Shown one piece after another: positions 8,309 through 16,979 of a stretch of DNA of 64,000 nt. Position 1 is the first letter of the stretch; each line of letters starts with the position of its first letter. Source of the DNA: Alicyclobacillus fastidiosus (GTDB lineage: Bacteria; Bacillota; Bacilli; Alicyclobacillales; Alicyclobacillaceae); assembly GCF_026651875.1 (NCBI RefSeq), contig NZ_CP104067.1:186001-250000 (forward strand), read 5' to 3'. The translations under genes were made by a program, and so were the position numbers. A model generated the notes under the pieces. It was not told the DNA's origin and made no database searches. It worked only from the letters and a program-made list of their open reading frames with translations.

Positions 8309-9364
8309 TTGGGTGTGTACATTGGCGTGGACGGTGGTGGGACATCGACACAAGTATTCGCATTCCAGACCGATACCAAACATGGCGCAATTGTATCGGC
8401 GGGAGCCACGCGCCAAACATCTGTGGGGTGGGACGTGGCACGGGGGCTGCTCGTGCGCACGGCGGAACAGGCACTGGAGCGCATCGGAGCAACTCGTGAA
8501 GACGTCGTCGGGATATCGGCATGTCTTTCAGGTATCGATCTCCCCGAACAGTCGCAGAAAATGGCTACTGAGCTCTTTGCGTCGTTTCCCAAAGCCTCGA
8601 TAGAGGTGACGAACGATGCCATGGCACCACTGACTGCCGGGACAAATGGGCGTGCTGGCGTGGTGCTCATCGGTGGGACCGGCACGGTCGCCGTCGGTGA
8701 GTCAAGTGACGGCGAAGTGGCGCGAGCCGGTGGGTACGGTTATCTGATCGGCGACGAGGGCAGCGGTTTCGACATTGGGCGCAAAGGGTTGATGGCGGCC
8801 ATCCGGTCGTATGAGGCACGAGGCCCTGCGACCGCCCTGTGGGAGGTTGTGCAGAACAAGTTTCAGTTGAATTCTCCGAATCGACTCATCCCGGTGATAT
8901 ACGACTCGGAGAATCCGGTTGCGGTAATCGCTTCGTTCGCCGAGGAGGTAGTTGCCTTGGCCGGTGTGGACCCTGTGGCGGATTACATTGTCGGTCGCGC
9001 CGTAAACGCGCACGTTGACCTCGTGAACGCTGTGTACACTCAATTGCCAGGGGTCGACCGACGCGTCGTGCTGTCCGGGGGACTCTTTCGGAACACGGGT
9101 CAGCTAACTGAGCGGCTCAAGGCGCGGATGGCGGATACGGAATTCGTCATCTTGAAGCACCAAGCGGTCACAGGCGCAGTGATACGGGCGATGCGCGTGA
9201 ACGGAACTGACGCAGAGGGCGTTTGGAACAGCGTACCGTGGCACGAGATCGAGTCGAATGCCGCGTCCTTCTACTCGCTGACTTGGGGACTTGCGAAAGG
9301 AGCAGGGTCGAATGAGACTAGCCGTGAATCAATGGTGTTTTCCAGAAGGCACATCTCTCAGTGA
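8309..9364 (+). CDS. BadF/BadG-family ATPase, N-acetylglucosamine-kinase-like
   Basis: The protein (351 residues from TTG 8309) carries the ASKHA nucleotide fold: phosphate-1 loop GVDGGGTSTQ, a central GGTGTVA loop and DEGSGFDIG. It resembles eukaryotic-type GlcNAc kinases, so it probably phosphorylates an amino sugar or related sugar. TTG 8309 is favoured because GGAGGGG ends 6 bases before it; ATG 8294 is the upstream alternative and contains that site. The C-terminal 17 codons run into the next gene, a longer overlap than expected. Confidence 0.75.
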   Translation: MGVYIGVDGGGTSTQVFAFQTDTKHGAIVSAGATRQTSVGWDVARGLLVRTAEQALERIGATREDVVGISACLSGIDLPEQSQKMATELFASFPKASIEVTNDAMAPLTAGTNGRAGVVLIGGTGTVAVGESSDGEVARAGGYGYLIGDEGSGFDIGRKGLMAAIRSYEARGPATALWEVVQNKFQLNSPNRLIPVIYDSENPVAVIASFAEEVVALAGVDPVADYIVGRAVNAHVDLVNAVYTQLPGVDRRVVLSGGLFRNTGQLTERLKARMADTEFVILKHQAVTGAVIRAMRVNGTDAEGVWNSVPWHEIESNAASFYSLTWGLAKGAGSNETSRESMVFSRRHISQ

Positions 9365-10136
9365 GGTTTTCAAGCAGAGTCAGATGGCTCTGTTTGACGG
9401 CGTAGAACTCAACTTGAACGACCTCGGTGGCGTGGGACTCACGCTGGACATCGTGGAGTCGGATGTTCGAATGATCAAACGCCAGGCAGCTGACCACGAT
9501 TTGGAGCTTAAGAGCGTATCGACGGGCCTTTTGTGGCAGTCACCGCTATCGTCTAAAGATGCCGACATTCGTCGTCGCGGGCGCGACATCGTACGCAAGC
9601 AACTGGAAGTGGCCGCAGCGCTTCAGGCAGAGACCATCCTGGTGGTTCCGGGGTGTGTCACGAAAGAGGTGCCCTACGAGGAGTGCTATCGACGAAGCCA
9701 GGAGGAATTGGCCGACTTGGCCATCTACGCGGAGCAATTGGGCGTTCAAATCGGGATCGAAAACGTGTGGAACAAGTTCCTGCTGTCCCCGCTGGAAATG
9801 GCGCGCTATGTGGACGAACTGCAGTCAGAATTCGTCGGCGTCTATTTCGACGTCGGCAACGTCCTGCAATTTGGCTTCCCGGAGCAGTGGATTCGTCACC
9901 TGGGCGAGCGAATACTGAAGGTCCACGTCAAAGATTTTTCGACCAGCGTCGGAAACATCCATGGCTTCGTGCCGCTCTTGGCTGGGGATGTGGATTGGCA
10001 CGCGGTTCGTCAAGCACTCGTCGAGATTGGCTACGACGGGTACGTCACGGCAGAACTGACGCCCTATGCTTCTCATTCCACACAGTTGCCCGCGGATACG
10101 TCGCGCCAGCTGACCACGATTTTTGGCCGCCGCTGA
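9312..10136 (+). CDS. sugar phosphate isomerase/epimerase (xylose-isomerase-like TIM barrel)
   Basis: The 274-residue protein matches the AP endonuclease 2/xylose-isomerase-like barrel: QWCF start, GIENVWN in the middle, then FDVGNVLQFG, LKVHVKDF and GYVTAEL near the end. Conserved Glu, Asp and His residues in these motifs normally bind a divalent metal. ATG 9312 is preferred over the frame's earlier start at 9291 because AAAGGAG precedes it. It closes the sugar operon. It overlaps the kinase gene by 53 bases. The substrate is unknown. Confidence 0.8.
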   Translation: MRLAVNQWCFPEGTSLSEVFKQSQMALFDGVELNLNDLGGVGLTLDIVESDVRMIKRQAADHDLELKSVSTGLLWQSPLSSKDADIRRRGRDIVRKQLEVAAALQAETILVVPGCVTKEVPYEECYRRSQEELADLAIYAEQLGVQIGIENVWNKFLLSPLEMARYVDELQSEFVGVYFDVGNVLQFGFPEQWIRHLGERILKVHVKDFSTSVGNIHGFVPLLAGDVDWHAVRQALVEIGYDGYVTAELTPYASHSTQLPADTSRQLTTIFGRR

Positions 10137-10169
10137 AGCTTATTTTGAATCTGTGAGCATCTGCCTCCC

Positions 10170-10207
10170 AAACACTCGCGACCGGCTCGGACTGTTCGCG
10201 AGTGTTT
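10170..10207 (+). terminator. hairpin ending the sugar operon
   Basis: AAACACTCGCGA at 10170-10181 pairs perfectly with TCGCGAGTGTTT at 10196-10207. It lies 34 bases after the last gene. Only a short T-rich stretch follows (GCGTTT). Confidence 0.65.
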
Positions 10208-10299
10208 GCGTTTCCAGTCCTCCTTCGACAAATCTACCCATATCTCGTTTTTATATTGCATATTTCTATACAAAATCTTAATATTTACGCAAGACTAAT

Positions 10300-10321
10300 A
10301 TTCGGAACAATTATTCCGAAT
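10300..10321 (+). promoter_or_regulatory. palindromic operator upstream of the IclR regulator
   Basis: ATTCGGAA (10300-10307) and TTCCGAAT (10314-10321) form perfect inverted arms around a 6-base spacer. The site ends 19 bases before the iclR-type ATG. It is the best candidate for autoregulation by that protein and control of the 5-oxoproline operon. Confidence 0.55.
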
Positions 10322-10340
10322 AACGGAATGGTGGTGTTGA

Positions 10341-11135
10341 ATGAGCAGTCAGAACACGACCGTGGTGAAATCCCTTACAATCCTTAACCTTTTCCTCGAG
10401 CGAGAGAGGCTCACTTTGAACGAAATGGTTCACCTGACCGACAGTCCGAAGACCTCTGTGTTCAGAATGGTGAAATCGTTGGAGCAAATGGGTTTTTTGG
10501 ACAAAGATGAGACCGGGAAGTACTCGCTTGGTCTCCTGTTTTTACAGTTTGGGCACCTCGTCAGGGACAGGTTGAGTATTCGCCACGTGGCGTTGCCCGT
10601 GATGCAGAAGTTGCGCGATCAGGTCGGCGAAGCGGTAAATCTCATCGTCCGAGACCAATTTGAGGCGGTGTACGTGGAAAAGGTGGACACCATCCACCCG
10701 GTGCGCATATACAACGAACACCCTGGCAGGCGCGTGCCGATGTATGCGGGGGCGTGTCCGAGGATTTTGCTGAGCTATATGTCCCGGGCGGATCAGGAAG
10801 CGTATTTTCAAAATGTTGTCCTTCTTCCGATTGGTCGTGGAACGATGACCGACGTCGATGAGTTGCGCGGGGCGCTCGATGCGGCAAAGCAAAATGGTTA
10901 CACGGTCAGTCATTCGGAATTGCAGGACGACACGTCCGCCGTGGCGGCGCCCGTCTTCGATCACACGGGAGAGATAGTCGCTGGCTTGAGCATCGCGGGG
11001 CTGAGTACCCGATTTGGGGACGATGTTCTTCCGTTGCTCATTCAACGCGTGAAAGATGCCGCCAGACAATGTTCGTCACTTCTCGGCTATCCAGGCGCGT
11101 CGGCCAGTCATTTGGGAACTCCCAGCATTGTATAG
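10341..11135 (+). CDS. IclR-family transcriptional regulator
   Basis: The 264-residue protein has an N-terminal winged helix (LTLNEMVHLTDSPKTSVFRMVK, about residues 23-45) and a C-terminal effector domain of the IclR type (VEKVDTIHPVRIY, GACPRILLSYM). The gene is 3 bases ahead of the DUF969 gene and co-directional with the pcp/pxp genes, so it is probably their regulator with a 5-oxoproline-related effector. ATG 10341 follows GGTGGTG. An inverted repeat immediately upstream is the likely binding site. Confidence 0.85.
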   Translation: MSSQNTTVVKSLTILNLFLERERLTLNEMVHLTDSPKTSVFRMVKSLEQMGFLDKDETGKYSLGLLFLQFGHLVRDRLSIRHVALPVMQKLRDQVGEAVNLIVRDQFEAVYVEKVDTIHPVRIYNEHPGRRVPMYAGACPRILLSYMSRADQEAYFQNVVLLPIGRGTMTDVDELRGALDAAKQNGYTVSHSELQDDTSAVAAPVFDHTGEIVAGLSIAGLSTRFGDDVLPLLIQRVKDAARQCSSLLGYPGASASHLGTPSIV

Positions 11136-11138
11136 AAA

Positions 11139-11858
11139 GTGGTGACGAATGTGGTATTAATCGGGGTATTAGTGGTCATTGTCGGGTTTCTCCTGCGGTT
11201 GAATCCGATGCTTGTGGTGACGGTTGCCGGACTTGTGACGGGTCTCATTGCGCACGAGTCCATTTACAGTATTTTGACGCAGTTTGGACAAGCGTTCGAA
11301 ACGAACCGCTATATGGCGATCTTTATTGCGACGCTGCCGGTGATCGGGCTCCTGGAACGCCATGGGCTGCGCGAACAGGCGGAACATCTCGTCGCCAAGA
11401 TCAAGGCGGCGACAGCGGGACGGATTCTTACGGTTTATTTATTGGTTCGCGAGATCTCTGCAGCCTTGGGGATCACTTCTATCGGCGGCCCCGCACAGAT
11501 GGTTCGGCCGTTGGTGGTGCCGATGGCGGAGGGTGCCATTGAGGCCACCTACGGGGAAGTGCCGGAGGACATCAGTCAAAAGGTCCGCGGTCACTCGGCG
11601 GCTGTCGATAACATCGGATTGTTCTTCGGCGAAGATATCTTCATCGCCGTCGGTGCAGTACTTTTCATGAAGGGCTTCTTCGACCAGAATCACGTTCACT
11701 CCGAGCCAATCCGGATGGGGTTGTGGGCGATTCCAACCGCTGTTGCGGTATTCGTGATTCACGCCATCCGGCTCTACCTCCTGGACAAGTCCATCAAGCG
11801 GAGATTGGGTAAAAAACCTGCGCAAAGCGTAGGTTCTGAGGAGGTTGTGAGCCAGTGA
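11139..11858 (+). CDS. DUF969-family membrane protein
   Basis: The 239-residue protein is strongly hydrophobic with about six membrane segments (for example VVLIGVLVVIVGFLL near the start and IPTAVAVFVIHAI near the end). LLERHGLREQAEHL and GGPAQMVRPLVVPM agree with the DUF969 family as I know it. DUF969 and DUF979 genes typically occur as a pair, as here, where they overlap by 4 bases. Their place in front of pcp and pxpBCA suggests joint transport of 5-oxoproline or pyroglutamyl peptides; this is inference. The start is GTG 11139, with GTG 11142 or 11151 possible. Confidence 0.75.
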   Translation: MVTNVVLIGVLVVIVGFLLRLNPMLVVTVAGLVTGLIAHESIYSILTQFGQAFETNRYMAIFIATLPVIGLLERHGLREQAEHLVAKIKAATAGRILTVYLLVREISAALGITSIGGPAQMVRPLVVPMAEGAIEATYGEVPEDISQKVRGHSAAVDNIGLFFGEDIFIAVGAVLFMKGFFDQNHVHSEPIRMGLWAIPTAVAVFVIHAIRLYLLDKSIKRRLGKKPAQSVGSEEVVSQ

Positions 11859-12811
11859 TTATCTCGATTGAGTCGGTCTATATTTTTACGGGTATCATCA
11901 CGTTCCTATCGAGTATTTACACGTTTTTTGACAGGAAAAACCCACGCCGGCTAACAACGGGTCTGTTTTACTTCATCTACGCCATCACCCTGATGTGTGC
12001 GAAAGTGATCCCGCCGTTCTACATCGGTATTCTGGTGCTCGTCATCGTCGCGATCGCGGGGTTTGGCGGCGTTCGCACCGGCAGCTACGGAGAGGCTTCC
12101 AGTGAAGAGCGCAACCACAACCGCGGGCGGCTCAAGAGCTGGCTGTTTCTTCCGGCCCTGCTCATCCCGTTGGTGACGGTCGGCGGTGTCGAAGGACTCA
12201 ACGACCTGAAGATTGCTGGGAAATTCCTCTTGGATCCATCAAACATTACGATGGTAGCACTTGGCCTTGCCGCAGTGGTCGCGCTCGTCGTCGCCATGCT
12301 GATGACAAAGAGCTCGCCCCTGACTTCTGTGAAAGAGTCTCGCCGGTTGATTGAGGCGATTGGTTGGGCGGCCGTGCTTCCCCAAATGCTCGCCATGCTC
12401 GGGACCATCTTCGATAGCGCGGGGGTGGGCAACGTGGTGGCCAAAGCGGTTGACCACGTGATTCCAGCTCATTCATTGTTCTGGGCGGTATTCGCATATT
12501 GTGTCGGAATGGCCTTGTTCACGATGATCATGGGTAACGCGTTCGCGGCCTTTCCGGTGATGACGGCTGGCATCGCACTTCCGCTGATCATCGGGCACTT
12601 CGGCGTGCAAGCGGACAAAGTTGCCGCGATTGGCATGTTCGCGGGCTACTGCGGAACCTTGATGACGCCGATGGCGGCGAACTTCAACATCGTCCCGGCG
12701 GCGCTGTTGGACCTCAAGGACAAGAATTACGTTATCCGTACCCAATTTCCGACTGCCATCATCCTCTTAGGTGTCAACATTGTCTTGATGTACTTGGTCG
12801 CGCGTTTCTAG
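11855..12811 (+). CDS. DUF979-family membrane protein
   Basis: The 318-residue protein has about eight hydrophobic segments. Features such as MIMGNAFAAFPVMTAGIALPLI and YCGTLMTPMAANFNIVPAALL recall permease half-domains of the ion-transporter superfamily. It overlaps the DUF969 gene by GTGA, so the two should be made in equal amounts and probably form one complex. No transport activity can be proven from sequence. Pcp follows 47 bases later with its own AAGGAG site. Confidence 0.75.
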   Translation: MIISIESVYIFTGIITFLSSIYTFFDRKNPRRLTTGLFYFIYAITLMCAKVIPPFYIGILVLVIVAIAGFGGVRTGSYGEASSEERNHNRGRLKSWLFLPALLIPLVTVGGVEGLNDLKIAGKFLLDPSNITMVALGLAAVVALVVAMLMTKSSPLTSVKESRRLIEAIGWAAVLPQMLAMLGTIFDSAGVGNVVAKAVDHVIPAHSLFWAVFAYCVGMALFTMIMGNAFAAFPVMTAGIALPLIIGHFGVQADKVAAIGMFAGYCGTLMTPMAANFNIVPAALLDLKDKNYVIRTQFPTAIILLGVNIVLMYLVARF

Positions 12812-12858
12812 GCGGAACGAAACTCTCGACGCGATGCTCACGACAAGGAGAGTGGAAT

Positions 12859-13521
12859 GTGATGCATACACGTGTACTCGTAACTGGGTTTGAACCATTT
12901 GGCGGAGAAACCGTCAATCCGGCCCTCGAAGCCGTCAAGCGGCTCGAAGGGCGGACGCTCGAAACATCAGAAGGCCGCATCCAACTATGCACGAAAGCCA
13001 TCCCGACCGTCTTCGGTCGCTCTGTCGAAGTGCTGGAGAAGGCGATTGAGGAAGCTCGCCCGGACGTCGTCATTTGTGTGGGTCAGGCCGGGGGGCGACA
13101 TCACATCACTCCTGAGCGGGTGGCCATCAACGTCGACGATGCGCGAATTCCCGACAACGAGGGCCAGCAACCTGTGGACACGCCGATTGTGGCCGGCGGC
13201 CCGGCCGCCTATTGGACTGCCTTGCCTGTGAAGCGCATCGTGCAATCGCTGCAGGCCGCAGGCATCCCGGCGTCCGTATCGAACACGGCAGGTACTTACG
13301 TGTGCAACCACATCTTTTACGGGCTGATGCATCTGCTTAGCACGAAGTACCAAACTATCCGCGGCGGATTCGTGCACATTCCGTTTCTTCCTGAACAGGT
13401 GGTTGACAAGGAGGCCTCGAGCATGTCCTTGGAGAAGATCGTCCAGGCGTTGGAGATTGCCATCACGACGACGGCGCTCCACACGACCGACTTGGTCATC
13501 GCAGCTGGGACGGAGTGTTAA
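12859..13521 (+). CDS. pcp: pyroglutamyl-peptidase I (pyrrolidone-carboxylate peptidase)
   Basis: This cytoplasmic cysteine peptidase (C15) removes N-terminal pyroglutamate from peptides and releases 5-oxoproline, the substrate of the enzyme encoded next. The 220-residue length fits. The start LVTGFEPFGG is the family signature. The catalytic triad appears as Glu86 in ITPERVAIN, Cys149 in TYVCNHIFY and His173 in FVHIPFLPEQ. AAGGAG lies 8 bases before GTG 12859; ATG 12862 is equally possible. Confidence 0.93.
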   Translation: MMHTRVLVTGFEPFGGETVNPALEAVKRLEGRTLETSEGRIQLCTKAIPTVFGRSVEVLEKAIEEARPDVVICVGQAGGRHHITPERVAINVDDARIPDNEGQQPVDTPIVAGGPAAYWTALPVKRIVQSLQAAGIPASVSNTAGTYVCNHIFYGLMHLLSTKYQTIRGGFVHIPFLPEQVVDKEASSMSLEKIVQALEIAITTTALHTTDLVIAAGTEC

Positions 13522-13568
13522 GGCGTGATGGTCGGAGATGACTTGTTGTAACGAATGGGGGGAGCCTT

Positions 13569-14288
13569 GTGCAGTTGGACGACATCACGCTGTATGCGCT
13601 CGGTGACTCCGTTTTGGTGGTGCAATTTAGCGATTCGATTGGCGCTGTTGCGCACGACGCGGTGATGGCGTTTGGGCGATGCCTGGCGGACTCCCCGTTT
13701 GTCGGCATGATTGAATACGTACCCGCGTTCACGACCGTGTCCATTTTCTACAATCCAGTCGTCCTCTCGTACGAGGATGTGCAGAGACAGGTGATGGACC
13801 GGCTGCTGCAACTCGACGACCAGGCGACTCCCCCGGCGCGCACTGTTGAAATCCCGGTGTGTTACGGCGGCGAGTTTGGACCTGATTTGGAATTTGTCGC
13901 GCAGTACCATGGGATGAGTGAAGAGGATGTCATTCGCATTCACTCATCCCCGCTGTACCAAGTTCACATGATTGGATTCGCTCCGGGGTTCCCGTACTTA
14001 AGCGGACTGTCGGAGCGCATCGCCACGCCGCGCCTGACGACGCCGAGGGTTCGCATTCCAACCGGATCTGTTGGAATCGCAGGAGATCAGACGGGGATCT
14101 ACCCTATCGAGACCCCGGGCGGGTGGCAACTGATTGGCAGGAGCCCTGTGCCGCTGTTTCAGCCAAGCGCTTGTCCGCCCTGTTTGTTGCGGGCTGGGTA
14201 CAGCGTTCGGTTCATGCCTATCACGCCGGCAGAGTATCGAGAATTGGCACAGGACAAAGACGTACAACTTCGTGGTGACACCTTATGA
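13569..14288 (+). CDS. pxpB: 5-oxoprolinase subunit PxpB (KipI family)
   Basis: The 239-residue protein matches the KipI/allophanate hydrolase subunit 1 family: VPAFTTVSIFYNP, GFAPGFPYLSGL, RIPTGSVGIAGDQTGIYP and GGWQLIGR. With PxpA and PxpC it forms the ATP-dependent bacterial 5-oxoprolinase that opens 5-oxoproline to glutamate. GTG 13569 follows GGGGGGAG. It overlaps pxpC by ATGA. In Bacillus the homologue KipI can also inhibit KinA, but the gene order here points to the metabolic role. Confidence 0.9.
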   Translation: MQLDDITLYALGDSVLVVQFSDSIGAVAHDAVMAFGRCLADSPFVGMIEYVPAFTTVSIFYNPVVLSYEDVQRQVMDRLLQLDDQATPPARTVEIPVCYGGEFGPDLEFVAQYHGMSEEDVIRIHSSPLYQVHMIGFAPGFPYLSGLSERIATPRLTTPRVRIPTGSVGIAGDQTGIYPIETPGGWQLIGRSPVPLFQPSACPPCLLRAGYSVRFMPITPAEYRELAQDKDVQLRGDTL

Positions 14289-15286
14289 GAGTGCTTAAGG
14301 CAGGTGCGCATACCAGCATCCAAGATACGGGTCGATTTGGCTATCAAAAGTACGGAGTGATCGCCAGTGGGGCCATGGATCCGTTTGCACTGCGGACGGC
14401 GAACCTTCTGGTCGGGAACGACGAGGATGAAGCAGGGCTCGAAGTGACCCTTCAGGGGCCGACGCTCGAGATGCAGAAAGACGTGTGGATTTCCATTTGC
14501 GGTGCAGATCTGTCTGCCCAACTGGATGGACAGCCAATCCCGCAGTGGCGCCCGGTGTTCGCGAGGAAGGGCGCCACGCTCCATTTCGGCAGACCACGTG
14601 CAGGGTGTCGGGCCTATGTGGCAGTGGCAGGCGGCTTTGATGTACCGCTGGTGCTCGGCAGTAAGAGCACCTACCTGCGCGCGGGGATTGGCGGTCACTG
14701 TGGCCGCGCGCTGCAGAGCGGCGATGAATTGCCGATTGGCGAGATCAAAACACCCGTACAAAAGCGAATGCAGAGGTTTGTAGAGGCGTTGTCCGATGGC
14801 ACCTTCGCGACGACCGGATGGTGCGTGAGTCCGAGTCTCTTCCCCGCCTATTCCGATGCGCCAGTGGTACGGGTCGTACGTGGACCAGAGTACCATCTCT
14901 TCACCTCGTCGAGCCAGCGGGCCTTTGCGTCGAACCAGTACATCGTCAACCCTCAGTCCGACCGGATGGGCTATCGGTTGGATGGCCCCTCACTGTCGTT
15001 GGTGGAACCACGGCAGCTCATCTCGAGCGCTGTCACGTGGGGGACGGTTCAGGTGCCGGCCGATGGGAAGCCGATTGTGCTGATGGCGGATAGGCAGACG
15101 ACGGGTGGCTACCCTCGCATCGCGCAAGTCATTACGGCCGACATCCCGGTTCTGGCCCAACTGAAACCGGGGGCGAAGGTGGGCTTCACGGAGACGACTG
15201 TCGGGGAAGCGCAATCCATCCTCGGCACGCGACAGAAAGAGTTTTTGATGTTGAAGATGGCGATTGAAGATAGTTGGGAGCGATGA
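14285..15286 (+). CDS. pxpC: 5-oxoprolinase subunit PxpC (KipA/biotin-dependent carboxyltransferase family)
   Basis: The 333-residue protein matches allophanate hydrolase subunit 2: [33 protein letters not shown], near the end [18 protein letters not shown]. It is the partner of PxpB in 5-oxoprolinase. It overlaps pxpB by 4 bases and is separated from pxpA by a single base, so the three subunits are tightly co-expressed. Confidence 0.92.
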   Translation: MRVLKAGAHTSIQDTGRFGYQKYGVIASGAMDPFALRTANLLVGNDEDEAGLEVTLQGPTLEMQKDVWISICGADLSAQLDGQPIPQWRPVFARKGATLHFGRPRAGCRAYVAVAGGFDVPLVLGSKSTYLRAGIGGHCGRALQSGDELPIGEIKTPVQKRMQRFVEALSDGTFATTGWCVSPSLFPAYSDAPVVRVVRGPEYHLFTSSSQRAFASNQYIVNPQSDRMGYRLDGPSLSLVEPRQLISSAVTWGTVQVPADGKPIVLMADRQTTGGYPRIAQVITADIPVLAQLKPGAKVGFTETTVGEAQSILGTRQKEFLMLKMAIEDSWER

Positions 15287-15287
15287 G

Positions 15288-16043
15288 ATGTATCACATCG
15301 ATTTGAACTGTGACATGGGCGAGAGCTTTGGCGCGTATCGACTTGGCGAGGATGAAAAAATCCTCGATTACGTCACGTCGGTCAACATCGCGTGCGGTTA
15401 CCACGCTGGCGATCCAGCGAATATGCGCAGTACCGTCGAGCTTGCGGCTGCCAAGGGTGTGGCCATCGGCGCGCACCCGGGACTTCCGGACTTGATTGGC
15501 TTTGGACGCCGCAACATGGCCGTCACGGCTCAAGAGGCGTACGACATGGTGGTCTATCAGATTGGTGCGCTGCATGCCTTTTGCGCGGCTGAAGGAACCT
15601 CGATGCGGCACGTAAAACCGCACGGTGCACTGTATAACATGGCAGCGCGCGACGAGGTCCTGGCGCAGGCGATTGCGAAAGCGATTCACGATGTCGATCC
15701 ACAACTGGTTTTATTCGCTTTATCTGGCAGCCAACTCGTGAAGGCGGGGATTTCCGTGGGCTTGTGCACGGCGAGCGAGGTATTCGCGGACAGGACGTAT
15801 CAGGCGGACGGGTCCCTGACTCCGAGAACGCAGCCGAACGCGATGATCTCCGATGACCAGTCTGCTGTCGACCAAGTCGTTCGGATGGTGAAAGAGGGCG
15901 TCGTCAGATCGCAGCAGGGGGACGTGGTCAACATCCAGGCTGATACGGTTTGCATCCACGGCGATGGCTCACACGCACTGCAGTTCGCCGAAAAAATTCG
16001 CCGTGTGTTGGAGCAAAATGAGATATCCGTACAGGCGGTATGA
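15288..16043 (+). CDS. pxpA: 5-oxoprolinase subunit PxpA (LamB/YcsF family)
   Basis: The 251-residue protein carries the LamB/YcsF signature: [35 protein letters not shown]-like [23 protein letters not shown]. It is the third subunit of the 5-oxoprolinase. ATG 15288 (GGGAG 8 bases upstream) is used because [11 protein letters not shown] is the conserved start; the frame extends 8 codons further. It is the last gene of the operon. Confidence 0.93.
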   Translation: MYHIDLNCDMGESFGAYRLGEDEKILDYVTSVNIACGYHAGDPANMRSTVELAAAKGVAIGAHPGLPDLIGFGRRNMAVTAQEAYDMVVYQIGALHAFCAAEGTSMRHVKPHGALYNMAARDEVLAQAIAKAIHDVDPQLVLFALSGSQLVKAGISVGLCTASEVFADRTYQADGSLTPRTQPNAMISDDQSAVDQVVRMVKEGVVRSQQGDVVNIQADTVCIHGDGSHALQFAEKIRRVLEQNEISVQAV

Positions 16044-16087
16044 GTAGCGGATTGGCAAGTGGTCGGCACTTATCTGGATAAAAACCC

Positions 16088-16116
16088 TTGCTATAGTGTG
16101 AAATCGTGAATAAGAT
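16088..16116 (+). promoter_or_regulatory. promoter upstream of the DUF1003 gene
   Basis: TTGCTA at 16088-16093 and TAAGAT at 16111-16116 are 17 bases apart. The start site would lie near 16123, giving a leader of about 165 bases before the ATG at 16289. Confidence 0.5.
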
Positions 16117-16288
16117 GAAGGTGCGCAAATGTGTGCAGAAGGAGATGGGCTCTTGGACAGTATGCCTGGACCTGAACGAATGAACGGGGAATTGTCTCAC
16201 CATCCGAATGCCCTTTTGTTGCACTGCGTGCGATACACGTAGGGATTCTGGTGTGTTCGATTCCCCGGAAAGACGAGGAGTTGAACGC

Positions 16289-16855
16289 ATGGGAAAACGG
16301 AATTTCTACGTAAAACCGCAAGACAGGTTAGAGGACACGTCCACGTTTGAGGGGTTCGACATCCCGATTAACGAGGGGGACGCCAAGCGGATCGACCGAC
16401 TTGTCGACAATTACGAGAGTCAAATCATGATGCACTTGGACGAGGCGTACGTGAACGCCACGAAGTGGCCGGATAGGCTGGCCGACAGGATTGCGTCGTT
16501 TGGCGGCAGTTGGGCGTTTATCCTGATCTTTGCGGGAGTCCTTGCGCTGTGGGTGCTGTGGAACACGTTGTGGTTGACGCATTCACTTCGCTTTGATCGC
16601 CCGCCATTTATCTTATTAAATTTGTGCCTATCCTTCATAGCGGCATTTCAGGCACCCATCATTATGATGAGTCAAAATCGACAGGCGGCGAGGGATAAGC
16701 ACGAGTCGTTGATCGACTTCGCGATCAACTACAAAGCGGAGCAGGAAATCGACGACATGCAGAGCCATCTGCACAGAATTGAAGGCAAGTTATACAAAAT
16801 CGAGCAACTGCTCGTCTTCTTAGATGAACGGCGCAACGAGAGACAACAACCATGA
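16289..16855 (+). CDS. DUF1003-family membrane protein
   Basis: The 188-residue protein has a soluble N-terminus, two membrane segments (WAFILIFAGVLALWVLWN and PPFILLNLCLSFIAAFQAPIIM) and a C-terminal helical tail. The linker QNRQAARDKHESLIDFAIN between membrane and tail is the DUF1003 hallmark. The role of the family is not established. ATG 16289 follows GAGGAG; the frame continues 27 codons upstream without family support. It stands alone between a promoter and a terminator. Confidence 0.8.
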   Translation: MGKRNFYVKPQDRLEDTSTFEGFDIPINEGDAKRIDRLVDNYESQIMMHLDEAYVNATKWPDRLADRIASFGGSWAFILIFAGVLALWVLWNTLWLTHSLRFDRPPFILLNLCLSFIAAFQAPIIMMSQNRQAARDKHESLIDFAINYKAEQEIDDMQSHLHRIEGKLYKIEQLLVFLDERRNERQQP

Positions 16856-16874
16856 GTGCTGCTTAGATCACTTG

Positions 16875-16920
16875 AGGCCCTCCATCCGTCAACCGATGAC
16901 GATGGAGGGCCTTGTTCATT
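16875..16920 (+). terminator. terminator after the DUF1003 gene
   Basis: AGGCCCTCCATC at 16875-16886 pairs with GATGGAGGGCCT at 16901-16912, followed by TGTTCATT. It lies 19 bases past the stop codon. Confidence 0.7.
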
Positions 16921-16979
16921 GGACAAAACGGTAATCATAGATCGGCGGCCCGCAGGTCGCGCGGTCTCTATGCAGGGCG

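Noticed and set aside
16129..16242. Possible short gene (37 codons) in the leader of the DUF1003 gene, with AAGGAG before an internal TTG
   Set aside because: Too short and without similarity; it may be translated, but nothing in the sequence proves it.
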